A stretch of DNA of 64,000 nucleotides from JABGQS01 sp963674545. Its GTDB lineage: Bacteria > Bacillota > Clostridia > Christensenellales > SZUA-584. The stretch spans positions 124,001 to 188,000 of the forward strand of contig CAXXFB010000001.1 of the NCBI GenBank assembly GCA_963674545.2, given 5' to 3'. The notes below the pieces were generated by a model, which was not told where the DNA came from, did no database searches, and worked only from the letters and a program-made list of their open reading frames with translations. A program made the translations under genes and the position numbers. Shown in pieces: positions 55,228 through 64,000 of this stretch (position 1 is its first letter; every line of letters starts with the position of its first letter).

Positions 55228-56958
55228 ATGGCAAAACAACTGATGCTCGGGAATGCGGCCTTTGCAAGGGGCGCATACGAAGCAGGGGCCACGGTGGCCG
55301 CTGCGTATCCCGGAACACCAAGTACGGAAATAACGGAAAACGTCGCAAAGTACGACGAGATAAAAGCGCAGTGGGCGCCTAACGAGAAAGTAGCGCTCGA
55401 AGTCGCAATAGGAGCAAGCATCGGCGGTGCAAGAGCGCTTTGTGCAATGAAGCACGTCGGACTTAACGTCGCAGCAGACCCGCTGTTCACGGCGGCGTAC
55501 ACAGGCGTAAACGGGGGGCTCGTCGTCATCGTGGCGGACGACCCCGGCATGCACTCCAGCCAGAACGAGCAGGACTCAAGGTTCTATGCAAGAAGCTCTC
55601 ACGTTCCGATGCTAGAGCCGTCGGACAGCATGGAAGCAAAGGAGCTTGTCAAGACTGCGTTTGACCTGAGCGAGAAGTTCGACACTCCTGTGCTTGTTCG
55701 CTCCAACACTAGGCTTTCACACTCGCAGGGCATAGTGGAGCTCGGTGACAGGCAGGACGTACCGCTCAAAGACTACGAGAAGAACATAGCGAAATTTGTT
55801 ATGATGCCGGGCATGGCAAGAGGACGCCACGTCGTAGTAGAAAAGCATATGGATGATCTGGCGCAGTTTGCAGAAACGACTGAGCTGAACCGCATTGAGA
55901 TGAACGATACATCCATTGGCATTATAACAGCAGGCGTAACGTACAACGACGTAAAAGAAGCGCTGCCGGATGCAAGCATATTAAAGCTAGGAATGGTTCA
56001 TCCGCTGCCTGAAAAGAAGATAAAAGAGTTTGCAGACAAAGTAGACAAGCTGTATGTGATAGAAGAGCTCGAGCCGTTCTTCGAAGACCAGATAAAAGCA
56101 ATGGGCATAGAAGTTATCGGCAAGCAGATTTTCACAGTTCAGGGCGAATACAGCGCCAACATGATAGCAAAAGCCATAACGGGCAAAGAGTCCGAAGCAC
56201 GAAACCCTGGTCAGCTGCCTATGAGGCCGCCGGTGATGTGCCCGGGCTGCCCGCACAGAGGCGTGTATTATGTGCTAAATAAGCTTAAGATTAAGGCGAC
56301 GGGAGACATCGGCTGCTATACGCTGGGCGCATTAGCGCCGCTTGAATCTATAGATACCTGTGTCTGTATGGGCGCAAGCATAGGCATGGCGACTGGCCTC
56401 GAGAAAGCACGGGGCAAGGACTTTGCAAGAAAGCTCGTTGCAGTCATAGGCGACTCAACTTTCTTCCATTCCGGCATAACAGGCCTTGTAGACATGGTAT
56501 ACAACGGCGGTACATCCACCGTGATTATACTCGACAACTCGACGACCGGCATGACGGGGCATCAGGATCACCCGTCTACGGGAAAGAACCTCAAAGGCGA
56601 CATAGCTCCTTCTGTGGACATCGAAGGCTTGGTGCGCTCTATAGGCGTGAAGCACGTGCGCACTGTAGACCCGTTCGACCTGAAAGAGCTTGAGAAGGTA
56701 ATAAAGGAAGAGACGGGAAGGGAAGAGCCGAGCGTTATAATAACAAAGAGAGAGTGCGTTCTTCTCGACAAAAAGAATGTACTTCCGCCGTACTTTATAA
56801 ACGACAACTGCACGAGCTGCGGTATATGCCTGAGGCTGGGCTGTCCGGCGATAGAAAAGCGTGAAGACGGCATGGTGATAAATGAAACGCAGTGCACAGG
56901 CTGCGGACTGTGCGCAGAGGTCTGCAGATTCGGCGCTATAGAAACGGCAGGTGAATAA
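55228..56958 (+). CDS. iorA: Indolepyruvate:ferredoxin oxidoreductase alpha subunit
   Basis: A 576-residue thiamine-diphosphate enzyme subunit oxidising aryl pyruvates from aromatic amino acids to acyl-CoA while reducing ferredoxin. N-terminal pyrimidine-binding domain (AAYPGTPSTEITENVA), C-terminal TPP domain (GDSTFFHSGITGLVDMVYN, ILDNSTTGMTGHQDHP), and two 4Fe-4S clusters at the end (CTSCGICLRLGCP, CTGCGLCAEVC). GGGGGAG precedes the ATG. Full length. It pairs with iorB two bases downstream. Confidence 0.98.
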   Translation: MAKQLMLGNAAFARGAYEAGATVAAAYPGTPSTEITENVAKYDEIKAQWAPNEKVALEVAIGASIGGARALCAMKHVGLNVAADPLFTAAYTGVNGGLVVIVADDPGMHSSQNEQDSRFYARSSHVPMLEPSDSMEAKELVKTAFDLSEKFDTPVLVRSNTRLSHSQGIVELGDRQDVPLKDYEKNIAKFVMMPGMARGRHVVVEKHMDDLAQFAETTELNRIEMNDTSIGIITAGVTYNDVKEALPDASILKLGMVHPLPEKKIKEFADKVDKLYVIEELEPFFEDQIKAMGIEVIGKQIFTVQGEYSANMIAKAITGKESEARNPGQLPMRPPVMCPGCPHRGVYYVLNKLKIKATGDIGCYTLGALAPLESIDTCVCMGASIGMATGLEKARGKDFARKLVAVIGDSTFFHSGITGLVDMVYNGGTSTVIILDNSTTGMTGHQDHPSTGKNLKGDIAPSVDIEGLVRSIGVKHVRTVDPFDLKELEKVIKEETGREEPSVIITKRECVLLDKKNVLPPYFINDNCTSCGICLRLGCPAIEKREDGMVINETQCTGCGLCAEVCRFGAIETAGE

Positions 56959-56960
56959 CA

Positions 56961-57548
56961 ATGACGAAACTTAATGGTAAAGACATTTTAATAGTTGGAG
57001 TTGGCGGACAGGGCACGCTTCTTGCAAGCAGGATCCTCGGTAACCTTGCTCTTGCGCTTGGATACGACGTAAAGCTCTCGGAAGTGCACGGAATGGCACA
57101 GCGTGGAGGAAGCGTTGTTACGCATGTGCGTTTTTGCGACAAGGTCTATGCACCGACGATAGATGATGCAGGTGCAGACATCATAATAGCTTTCGAAAAG
57201 CTCGAGGCATACCGCTGGATAGGCAAACTCAAAAAGGACGGCAAGATGTTCGTAAACACTCAGGAGATAGCTCCGATGCCGGTTATTACGGGCAAGATGA
57301 AGTATCCAGGAGACATAGAAGAGAGTATTAAAAAGAGCGTACCGGATGCGGTGCTTGTGGATGCGCTTTCTATGGCTAAAGAAGCAGGCAACCCAAAAGC
57401 TGTAAACACGGTTCTTATAGGAGTTCTGGCAGGCAGCATGGATATAGACAAGCAGGCTTTCATTGATGCAATACATAAGACAGTACCGGAGAGGTTTATA
57501 GATATAAACCTGGCTGCATTTGAAAAAGGCTATAACAGTATAAGATGA
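56961..57548 (+). CDS. iorB: Indolepyruvate:ferredoxin oxidoreductase beta subunit
   Basis: A 195-residue gamma-type subunit (ILIVGVGGQGTLLASRILG; SEVHGMAQRGGSVVTHVRF) forming the IorAB complex. Starts two bases after the iorA stop; full length and intact. Confidence 0.97.
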   Translation: MTKLNGKDILIVGVGGQGTLLASRILGNLALALGYDVKLSEVHGMAQRGGSVVTHVRFCDKVYAPTIDDAGADIIIAFEKLEAYRWIGKLKKDGKMFVNTQEIAPMPVITGKMKYPGDIEESIKKSVPDAVLVDALSMAKEAGNPKAVNTVLIGVLAGSMDIDKQAFIDAIHKTVPERFIDINLAAFEKGYNSIR

Positions 57549-57599
57549 GGAGAGGGTAGAATGTATTGGAACGAGAAAATAGAGTGTATGGACAGAGAG

Positions 57600-57930
57600 T
57601 AGCAGGTGCAAATTACGGCAGTACAAATGGACAATAAAGATTGGCATATTAGTGAAGCTGTAATTAGTTTTTAAAAGAATTTAGCATTATTAAGACTATA
57701 AAATACGGTGAGGCAAGAGTTTATACTGCGGAGCAAAATCTTGAGATGGATTCTCGTGAGATTGAACCTAAAAGAGGTCTGGCCCTACCTTAGATAATGC
57801 TAGAAGCTATTTAGAGATTACTACAAAACGGATGCAAACAAAAATTGAAATACATCCTGATTTTACATCAGTTGAGAATTTTCTGGTTATGGAAACGTAA
57901 CATTTGAATGTAGTTCTGAATAATAAACAA
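57600..57930 (+). pseudogene. Decayed second DUF2294 gene
   Basis: Frames broken by stops still read HISEAVISF at the start and DNARSYLEITTKRMQTKIEI then HPDFTS later, matching the start and the NSRTYLEDLIKE / SMHSDVS parts of the intact gene at 54656. The downstream flank (TTTGGAAGACATAAGAAGGG) resembles the flank of the intact copy. The remainder of 57549-58337 is A+T-rich with no firm gene. Confidence 0.65.
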
Positions 57931-58092
57931 ATATAGTTTGGAAGACATAAGAAGGGTTTAGTGTAGACCAGTCAAAATGTAAGCCGAATTCGGTTAAAAG
58001 AAAGGGGTGAGGGGACGTTAATTTAAAGGATTGTTCTTTATTACTCAAATAATAAAAATAAGGAGAAAGATAATGTTTAAGATAAATTTTGC

Positions 58093-58197
58093 ATGCAAGC
58101 AAAAGATGAAGATAAAGAGTTATGCTGTCTTGTAAATGATTGCTTTACGGAATGCGGGACAGGCGAAGACGACTGTTACAAATATATAAGCCGTTAA
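58093..58197 (+). CDS. Possible 34-residue Cys-rich peptide, perhaps frameshifted
   Basis: The frame from ATG 58093 encodes KDEDKELCCLVNDCFTECG then TGEDDCYKYISR, with five Cys. It has no ribosome site of its own. A good site (AGGAG) precedes ATG 58073 in another frame (MFKINFACKQ), so the original gene may have been MFKINFACKQ...DEDKELCC with one indel between. Uncertain. Confidence 0.3.
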   Translation: MQAKDEDKELCCLVNDCFTECGTGEDDCYKYISR

Positions 58198-58337
58198 AAC
58201 ACAAATGCTAATAAAAAATACAGAAATTTGCTAATACTAGTTATTGATACTTACAGTAAAATTATTTCAAAACATAGGAAAGTATGAATTTGTTTACAAG
58301 AACAAAATGATTAACGATTTGTAAAGAAAGGATAAGT

Positions 58338-60212
58338 ATGAACTATTTAGACAATATAATATTGCCAATCGAATTAAGAAATGTAGTAGATAAATGTCCG
58401 GGAACGATGATTCCTGATAGCCGTGGCGAACTTCTCAGCCTTGCAATGGGAGGAGATGATAACGACTTCTTTGAAGTATCGTATGATGTTGAAGGCAGGG
58501 GATCTGTTGTTGAAGCAACTGTGGCTAGGTGTAAAAATGGGCTGGCCGTTAATTATGTAGAACCATATATGAGAAGGCGTGACCCACAGTGTATGGTAAT
58601 TGCAGATGAGAAAGATACAGATAAACCAAAGTATGATGATAAGTTCGGCTTTTCGTTTGACGAACTGAGAGAAGCATCCTTTGCCTGGCTCTCTGAGCAA
58701 AGGCTTATACTCATGCCATTTATGTCAGGCGGAAAAGAGCTTGGGTACCCTGCGCTTCTTGTTGCTCCCGATAACGCAGGTTTCTTTGCCGGCGGGCTTG
58801 CTGATTTGCAGGGAATGTTACCTGGAAGCGAGTTGACCCCGGGGTTTAAACCAAAGGTTATTATATACCTTGCCCCAACTTTTAGACACACACATTTTGA
58901 CGGAAAACAGATGGTTGTTCACAATAGGATTTCAGATATGCACGAGCTGTTTTCGTATAATCTGTATCCCGGCCCCAGTGCAAAAAAAGGGGTCTACGGA
59001 GCGCTTCTTAACATAGGTGAAGAAGAAGGCTGGGTGACAGTGCATGGATCAACCGTTAAAGTAATAACGCCGTATGATAATGAACTTGTAATCATGCATG
59101 AAGGTGCAAGCGGCGGTGGTAAAAGTGAAATGATAGAGTATGCACATATGGATTCTAATGGTAAAGCTCTTCTTGGAGAGAATTCTGTTACTAATGAGAA
59201 GAGATACTTGGAATTAAAAGAGACATGCGAATTAAAACCAGTAACTGATGATATGGCGCTTTGCCATCCAGATATTCAAAACGGAAGCAAGAGGCTCAGA
59301 GTTACTGATGCAGAACAAGGATGGTTTTTGAGAATTAACCATATAACTGAGTATGGTACTGACCCGCAGCATGAAAAATTGTGTATACATCCAAAGGAGC
59401 CTTTGATATTTCTAAATCTGCAGGGTGTACCGGGATCTACCTGTTTGATATGGGAACACACAATGGACGAACCTGACAAGCCCTGCCCGAACCCCAGAGT
59501 AATTATGCCAAGGCAATTTGTTCCAAATGTGGTGAATGACCATGTTGAGATTGATGTAAGAAGCTTTGGTATACGGACACCTCTTTGCACTAAAGAAAAA
59601 CCGACGTACGGCATAATTGGATTCTTTCATATACTGCCGCCTAGTCTTGCGTGGCTGTGGAGATTGGTTGCGCCTAGAGGGCACGACAATCCGAGTATAA
59701 CTGACACTGTTGGTATGACAAGTGAGGGTGTTGGGTCTTACTGGCCTTTTGCTACCGGAAAACGTGTGACCCAAGCAAATCTGCTGTTAAAACAGATAGT
59801 TGATACCTCAAGCACAAGATTCGTACTAATACCGAATCAAAATGTAGGAGCTTATAAAGTCGGTTTCATGCCGCAGTGGATTGCTAGAGAGTATCTTGCA
59901 CGTCGTGGAAGCGCTAGGTTTGCATCGAATCAGATCGTAGAATCAAAATGTCCTTTACTGGGATATGCTCTCGAATCACTAAAGATTGATGGAACCTTCC
60001 TGTCAAAGGGCTTTTTACAGGTTAACCGTCAATCAGATGTTGGGGACGAAGCCTATGAAGAAGGCGCAAATATATTAACTGATTTTTTTAAGAGGGAATT
60101 AGCAAAGTTTATGACACCTGATCTTGATAATCTTGGTAAACAGATAATTGATTGCTGTATGTCAAATGGAACCCTTAAAGAATATGTCGATTTATTACCA
60201 ATGCATCTCTAG
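58338..60212 (+). CDS. DUF4914 protein (PEPCK-like kinase fold)
   Basis: A 624-residue soluble protein. Conserved segments include FEVSYDVEGRGSVVEATVAR, FRHTHFDGKQMVVHNR, LFSYNLYPGPSAKKGVYG and a phosphate-binding loop EGASGGGKSEM like that of phosphoenolpyruvate carboxykinase. The family (DUF4914) is widespread in clostridia; the reaction is unknown, though a nucleotide-dependent phosphotransfer or lyase role is suggested by the fold. AAAGGA precedes the ATG. A terminator follows. Confidence 0.85.
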   Translation: MNYLDNIILPIELRNVVDKCPGTMIPDSRGELLSLAMGGDDNDFFEVSYDVEGRGSVVEATVARCKNGLAVNYVEPYMRRRDPQCMVIADEKDTDKPKYDDKFGFSFDELREASFAWLSEQRLILMPFMSGGKELGYPALLVAPDNAGFFAGGLADLQGMLPGSELTPGFKPKVIIYLAPTFRHTHFDGKQMVVHNRISDMHELFSYNLYPGPSAKKGVYGALLNIGEEEGWVTVHGSTVKVITPYDNELVIMHEGASGGGKSEMIEYAHMDSNGKALLGENSVTNEKRYLELKETCELKPVTDDMALCHPDIQNGSKRLRVTDAEQGWFLRINHITEYGTDPQHEKLCIHPKEPLIFLNLQGVPGSTCLIWEHTMDEPDKPCPNPRVIMPRQFVPNVVNDHVEIDVRSFGIRTPLCTKEKPTYGIIGFFHILPPSLAWLWRLVAPRGHDNPSITDTVGMTSEGVGSYWPFATGKRVTQANLLLKQIVDTSSTRFVLIPNQNVGAYKVGFMPQWIAREYLARRGSARFASNQIVESKCPLLGYALESLKIDGTFLSKGFLQVNRQSDVGDEAYEEGANILTDFFKRELAKFMTPDLDNLGKQIIDCCMSNGTLKEYVDLLPMHL

Positions 60213-60248
60213 ACGTATAAAGAATAGTCATTATGTTATCTATATAAC

Positions 60249-60296
60249 AGCGCCGGAGGAGTTCTTCTTCCGGACGCTGATAATTTCTTTTTCTTT
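60249..60296 (+). terminator. Terminator after the DUF4914 gene
   Basis: Long stem AGCGCCGGAGGA with its complement (one bulged A) and then a T-rich tail (TTTCTTTTTC). Confidence 0.7.
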
Positions 60297-60390
60297 CTGG
60301 ATTAAGAAGTAGATTGAGTGTATTATTGACAAGTATAGTAAATTATTTATAAGAAACACATATTTATATATTGGAGGTATTGCTGATATA

Positions 60391-61623
60391 TTGACCTTAA
60401 GGATAAAAGAAAAGAAGAGATGGTTGTTAGTTCTGGCGGGGATAATTGTTTTTATTTGTTTAGGTACTATCTATTCCTGGAGCATATTCCGCAATCCCCT
60501 GGAGAAAACACTCGGAATAAATGCTACGCAAAGCGGTCTGCCCTATATGTTTTTTTTAGTATTTTATGCAATATCAATGCCTGTAACAGGAATTTTGCTG
60601 CAAAAGCAAAAACACTCAAAGGTTATTCTTGTAGGGGGAATATTAGTTGGTGCGGGCTGGATGACTGCTTCGTTTTCTAACGACATTTTAACTATGGTTA
60701 TTACACTTGGGTTTTTAGCAGGAATCGGAGTCGGCGCTGTTTACGGTGCTGTCATCTCTTCTATATCTAATTGGTTTCCCGATAAGAAAGGTCTTGCAAC
60801 AGGGTTAACGTTATCCGGGTTCGGACTATCTCCGTTTGTAACTGCACCGCTCGCTAGATTTATCATAGAATCAAGTGGGGTAATGCAGACATTGCGATTT
60901 CTGGGAATCATTTTTTTAGTTATTATAATCTCATCTGCATTCATGTTTAGATCCCCTCTCATAGTATTTGAGAAAAAAGGTATTAAAAAACAACATGCAC
61001 AAGATATGTCTGCTAAAGAAATGATGCGCAGCAGGAATTTTTTCGCATTGTGGGTTTGTTTTGGTTTAGGGACATTCAACGGACTTATGACAGTGAATAT
61101 TTCTGGGCCGGTTGGACAGGAACTGTTCGCATTGGATGATACATTTACAGCACTGATGGTGTCTACGTTTGCTGTATTTAACTGTATTGGACGCCCCTTA
61201 TTTGGATGGCTTACTGATTGGTTAAAACCAAAGAAAGCAGCCCAAATTTTGTTTTCTATTATTTTTCTTGCATCGGCAGCTGTGGTATTGGTAGAAGCAA
61301 AAACACTTGTATTATATATAATTTCTTTTTCCATGCTGTGGTTAGCACTTGGAGGCTGGCTGGCAGTTGCTCCTGCGAGCACAGCCATTTTGTTTGGAAA
61401 CAAGCATCATTCAAAGAATTACGGTATTGTGTTTACTGCTTACGGAGTTGGTGCAATTATGGGCGTTCTTATATCAGGCTTGATACGAGACACTACAGGG
61501 TCTTATCACCTTGTATTCTATCCAATGATGATTTCCGCTGTTTTAGGATTGATTTTTTCAGTTTTTATCGGAGTAAAGCCGGGATATGACATCGAGGGTA
61601 AGATGCCGATAAAAAGAAAATAG
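60391..61623 (+). CDS. MFS transporter, oxalate/formate antiporter (OFA) family
   Basis: A 410-residue permease with about 12 membrane helices. The first loop (GTIYSWSIFRNPLEKTLG) and VYGAVISSISNWFPDKKGLATGL are typical of the OFA group, which exchange small carboxylates such as oxalate, formate or lactate. Substrate unknown. The start is probably TTG 60391, 13 bases after GGAGG, a long spacing, so translation could begin a few codons upstream at a non-canonical codon. Confidence 0.88.
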   Translation: MTLRIKEKKRWLLVLAGIIVFICLGTIYSWSIFRNPLEKTLGINATQSGLPYMFFLVFYAISMPVTGILLQKQKHSKVILVGGILVGAGWMTASFSNDILTMVITLGFLAGIGVGAVYGAVISSISNWFPDKKGLATGLTLSGFGLSPFVTAPLARFIIESSGVMQTLRFLGIIFLVIIISSAFMFRSPLIVFEKKGIKKQHAQDMSAKEMMRSRNFFALWVCFGLGTFNGLMTVNISGPVGQELFALDDTFTALMVSTFAVFNCIGRPLFGWLTDWLKPKKAAQILFSIIFLASAAVVLVEAKTLVLYIISFSMLWLALGGWLAVAPASTAILFGNKHHSKNYGIVFTAYGVGAIMGVLISGLIRDTTGSYHLVFYPMMISAVLGLIFSVFIGVKPGYDIEGKMPIKRK

Positions 61624-61660
61624 TTGTATGTATAAACATAGCGATATACTATTTATCGTA

Positions 61661-61763
61661 GTCGCTCCACGTGTGGTAGCGTGGATTGAAACGAAACCTT
61701 TATGACTTCTTAACGCGTATCTGTGTTACGAGTCGCTCCCCGTTTGGGAACGTGGGTATGAAC
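61661..61763 (+). CRISPR. Relic CRISPR array: two degenerate type I-C-like repeats, one spacer
   Basis: Two 32-base repeats (61661-61692 and 61732-61763) beginning GTCGCTCC and ending GTGGATTGAAAC in the first and the degraded GTGGGTATGAAC in the second, separated by a 39-base spacer. Length and sequence resemble subtype I-C repeats. No cas gene is present in the window. The inner stem bases are also damaged (GTGTGGTAGC for the expected GTGGGGAGC-like arm). Confidence 0.75.
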
Positions 61764-62165
61764 CATGATGGTTCACATTCGGGAAACAGGCAACGGATTT
61801 TTACACCATGATGGCGCATTTTTATTCTCAGCATGTCAGTTGCATAGGCGGAAATGCGTACAACTGGATGGAAACTGCGGAGGAAAGCATCTGATTTTTG
61901 AGCCTCGCAGAGCCCCGCGGGAGCGCCCGCTGGGCATCTTTCAGCTTGTCTGAAAGTGTCATAGTGGGTAATACGCTTCCTGCGGAAGCGTTCGTCTCCC
62001 AAACATCGATATGGAAGGAGTTATTATTATAAAAGTGGTAGCCTGATACTTTTGTGGGATATATTGTTTTTTTTCTATTTGTAAATGCAAGGTGATAAGA
62101 GGTATATATAATATACAGAAAATGTTAGTGCGTAATTCATACCAATAAAAATTTACAAGCTATAA
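61764..62165. other. Non-coding stretch after the CRISPR relic
   Basis: Includes a short G+C-rich patch (about 61890-61940, GCCCCGCGGGAGCGCCCGC) and then A+T-rich DNA. An open frame on the minus strand (61700-62002) overlaps the repeats and resembles no protein I know. No gene supported. Confidence 0.5.
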
Positions 62166-62225
62166 AAATCAACTTTTATTATTTTCTCATACACACCTAC
62201 ATATTGCTATAAGAAATCAACTTTT
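62166..62225. promoter_or_regulatory. Direct repeats upstream of the abiE operon
   Basis: AAATCAACTTTT occurs at 62166-62177 and 62214-62225, 48 bases apart, upstream of the abiEi promoter. AbiEi antitoxins repress their own operon by binding repeats at the promoter, so these are operator candidates. Confidence 0.4.
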
Positions 62226-62244
62226 TATTTTTTGCTCTGGATAG

Positions 62245-62273
62245 TTGAAAAAATGGTGATAATATACTATAAT
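62245..62273 (+). promoter_or_regulatory. Promoter of the abiE operon
   Basis: TTGAAA (62245-62250), 17-base spacer, perfect TATAAT (62268-62273), 22 bases before the abiEi ATG. Confidence 0.75.
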
Positions 62274-62295
62274 TAAGCAAATGGAGGTATAATCC

Positions 62296-63051
62296 ATGAA
62301 GCACTATGAAAAATTACTAAAAGCAGGTTGCTTTGCATGGAGAGATGTCTGTAATATAGTGGGCAATCCAAATACAGCGAGTAATCTTATACAGAATTAT
62401 TTGAAGAAGAATTATATAAAGAAAGTAAAACGCAACTTGTATGTTGCAATAAATATAGCGGATGGAATGCCTGTTTCTAATCGTTTTGTCATAGCGAGCC
62501 ATATAACTAAAAGTGCGTATGTTTCTCATCAATCAGCTTTCTTATACTATGGTTATACGAATCAGGTCTCATACGATGTATATGTGTCCTCATCTACAAA
62601 ATTTAATACATTTGAATTTGAAGGATTAAAATATATATACGTTATGTCACGAATAAATAAAGGAATAGATAAAAAAGCGGATGGTGTAAATGTAACTGAT
62701 GTTGAAAGGACAGTGGTAGATAGTATACATGACTTTGAAAAGATAGGCGGCTTAGAAGAGCTTTTACGTAGCCTGGCTATGATACCATATGCCGATGAGA
62801 AGAAACTATTACGCTATTTAGAAAGCTATAATAAACAAATTCTATACCAGAAAACCGGATACATATTGGAACATTATAAAAAAGATCTGGGCATAAGCGA
62901 AGGTTTTTTTAAACAATGCATGTTACATTTTTCAAAAAGTGTTCGATACTTATATAACGACATAAATAAGGATACAGCACGGTATGATAACCGTTGGCAA
63001 TTGTATGTACCCAACGATTTATTATCTGTAATCTCAGAAGGAGGAAATTAG
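62296..63051 (+). CDS. abiEi: AbiEi-like antitoxin (type IV toxin-antitoxin)
   Basis: A 251-residue protein with an N-terminal winged helix (AWRDVCNIVGNPNTASNLIQ; KKVKRNLYVAIN) and a C-terminal antitoxin domain (VTDVERTVVDSIHDFEKIGG), as in AbiEi. AbiE is a phage-abortive-infection module in which AbiEi represses the operon and counters AbiEii. AATGGAGG precedes the ATG. The toxin begins two bases after its stop. Confidence 0.92.
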   Translation: MKHYEKLLKAGCFAWRDVCNIVGNPNTASNLIQNYLKKNYIKKVKRNLYVAINIADGMPVSNRFVIASHITKSAYVSHQSAFLYYGYTNQVSYDVYVSSSTKFNTFEFEGLKYIYVMSRINKGIDKKADGVNVTDVERTVVDSIHDFEKIGGLEELLRSLAMIPYADEKKLLRYLESYNKQILYQKTGYILEHYKKDLGISEGFFKQCMLHFSKSVRYLYNDINKDTARYDNRWQLYVPNDLLSVISEGGN

Positions 63052-63052
63052 C

Positions 63053-64000
63053 TTGCCTGATTATGATAAAAGAAAACTTGGGGAACAGGCAAAAGAGCTT
63101 GGATTTATTCGTGACACTTTGGAGAAGGTATACCGGTTAATTGAGGTCATAAAGTATCTAAATACGAATCCTATTCTTCAAGAAGCTCTTTCGTTAAAAG
63201 GCGGAACTGCAATAAACCTAACGATTTTCAACTTACCAAGAATGTCTGTGGACATTGACCTTGATTATACAAAGAATAATTCAAAAGAAGAAATGCTGGC
63301 TGAACGGAGTTATATTTCCAGCAATATTACGAAATATATGGAGGCTAACGGATATAAGCTAAGTCCAAAGTCAAAAACACCTCATAGTCTTGACTCTTAC
63401 GTATTTTCATATGTAAACGCGGTCGGAATGAATGATAACATTAAAATTGAGATCAATTATTCCCTTCGTGCACACATATTACCATCTGAGAAAAGAAAGA
63501 TTAGCACTTTAGGTTTATTCGATGAAGTCCCGGTAAATTCATTGGCTGCATTGGAGATATTCGCGAGCAAGATCGTAGCGCTTCTTACAAGGGCTGCAGC
63601 AAGAGATTTGTATGATATTAATAACATGATTTTTTTCGGCCTGTTTGATGAAAGTCAATGGCAGATGCTCAAGAAATGCACGGTTTTTTATAGCGCAATT
63701 GCTAATAAAAAGCCTCTTAAGAGATTTAAACTAGATAATATTTATGGGTTTACAAATCAAAAAATCAAGACAGATTTATTGCCTGTAATTCGCAGAGAAG
63801 AACATTTCGATTTACAGTCCGTTCAAAAGAGGGTCAAGGATTATCTCTCAGATTTGTTACATCTTGAAGAAAGAGATATGGATTTCCTACAAACATTTGC
63901 TAGGAAAGAATATCGTCCGGACCTTTTATTTGATGACAAGGAAATAATAAAGCGTATTCAAAGACATCCTATGGTTTTATGGAAAATGCGAGAATCATTA
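63053..64000 (+). CDS. abiEii: AbiEii-like nucleotidyltransferase toxin, 3' end outside window
   Basis: Frame open from TTG 63053 (preceded by AAGGAGG) to the window end, 316 codons without a stop. The nucleotidyltransferase signature is clear: LKGGTAINLTIF and PRMSVDIDLDYTK, with later ALEIFASKIVALLTRAAARD. AbiEii proteins transfer nucleotides to RNA and halt growth after phage infection. Partner of the AbiEi-like gene. Confidence 0.92.
   Translation, partial: MPDYDKRKLGEQAKELGFIRDTLEKVYRLIEVIKYLNTNPILQEALSLKGGTAINLTIFNLPRMSVDIDLDYTKNNSKEEMLAERSYISSNITKYMEANGYKLSPKSKTPHSLDSYVFSYVNAVGMNDNIKIEINYSLRAHILPSEKRKISTLGLFDEVPVNSLAALEIFASKIVALLTRAAARDLYDINNMIFFGLFDESQWQMLKKCTVFYSAIANKKPLKRFKLDNIYGFTNQKIKTDLLPVIRREEHFDLQSVQKRVKDYLSDLLHLEERDMDFLQTFARKEYRPDLLFDDKEIIKRIQRHPMVLWKMRESL

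Noticed and set aside
55165..55554. Minus-strand frames over iorA
   Set aside because: Shadow frames opposite a full-length iorA; no independent support.
61700..62002. Minus-strand 100-codon frame across the CRISPR relic
   Set aside because: Overlaps the repeats and spacer, no known family, no convincing ribosome site.

Overview
The window looks like DNA of a low-G+C, strictly anaerobic Firmicute of the class Clostridia. Start codons are preceded by strong AGGAGG-type ribosome sites, TTG and GTG starts are common, and there are rubrerythrin/rubredoxin genes, a PerR regulator, an indolepyruvate:ferredoxin oxidoreductase (iorAB), a DUF4914 gene and an OFA-type transporter. I cannot name a genus from sequence alone.

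About 1-52.5 kb reads as a large accretion of mobile DNA (plasmid- or ICE-like). It has parA-parB at the left edge, two more parB paralogues each just downstream of a single-ORF IS3-type transposase gene, a ParM/ParR-like segregation pair, an IS110, an IS21, and relics of IS3 and IS256. No relaxase, coupling protein, VirB4 or integrase is visible. Cargo in order: (a) a PerR-katG-rubredoxin-rubrerythrin peroxide-defence block (1.8-6.7 kb) with a perfect Per box; (b) a SipW-type secretion block (9.4-14.2 kb) with two TasA/camelysin-like substrates, a PilT-like protein lacking its catalytic motifs, a signal peptidase and a DUF5305 protein, followed by a diguanylate cyclase; (c) a CAP-domain lipoprotein and a 1140-residue Cna-B surface protein after parM/parR; (d) a broken HD-GYP gene and small accessory genes.

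The most interesting region is 27.1-45.7 kb. A divergent histidine kinase/LuxR regulator pair faces an apparently single 16-kb operon: SPFH/virion-core-like zinc-ribbon protein, 4-TM protein, zinc-ribbon helical protein, HerA-type ATPase, an acidic repeat protein ending in a papain-fold (glutamine deamidase-type) toxin domain, a likely immunity protein, three paralogous helical proteins with C-terminal two-TM hairpins, two small proteins and a Ycf46-like AAA+ ATPase. A Sel1-repeat zinc-ribbon protein follows between IS relics. My inference is an undescribed machine that builds or exports a polymorphic toxin.

A 23-nt tRNA-Ser 3' end at 52.47 kb marks a boundary. To its right lies more chromosome-like, locally G+C-richer DNA: purE-purC, two copies (one decayed) of a DUF2294 gene flanking iorAB, DUF4914, an OFA-family MFS transporter, a two-repeat relic of a type I-C-like CRISPR array without cas genes, and an AbiE toxin-antitoxin operon running off the right edge.

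A separate structural signal: all three parB genes carry a near-perfect palindrome at the same codon position, with different arm sequences, and a fourth related palindrome lies between genes at 6.86 kb.
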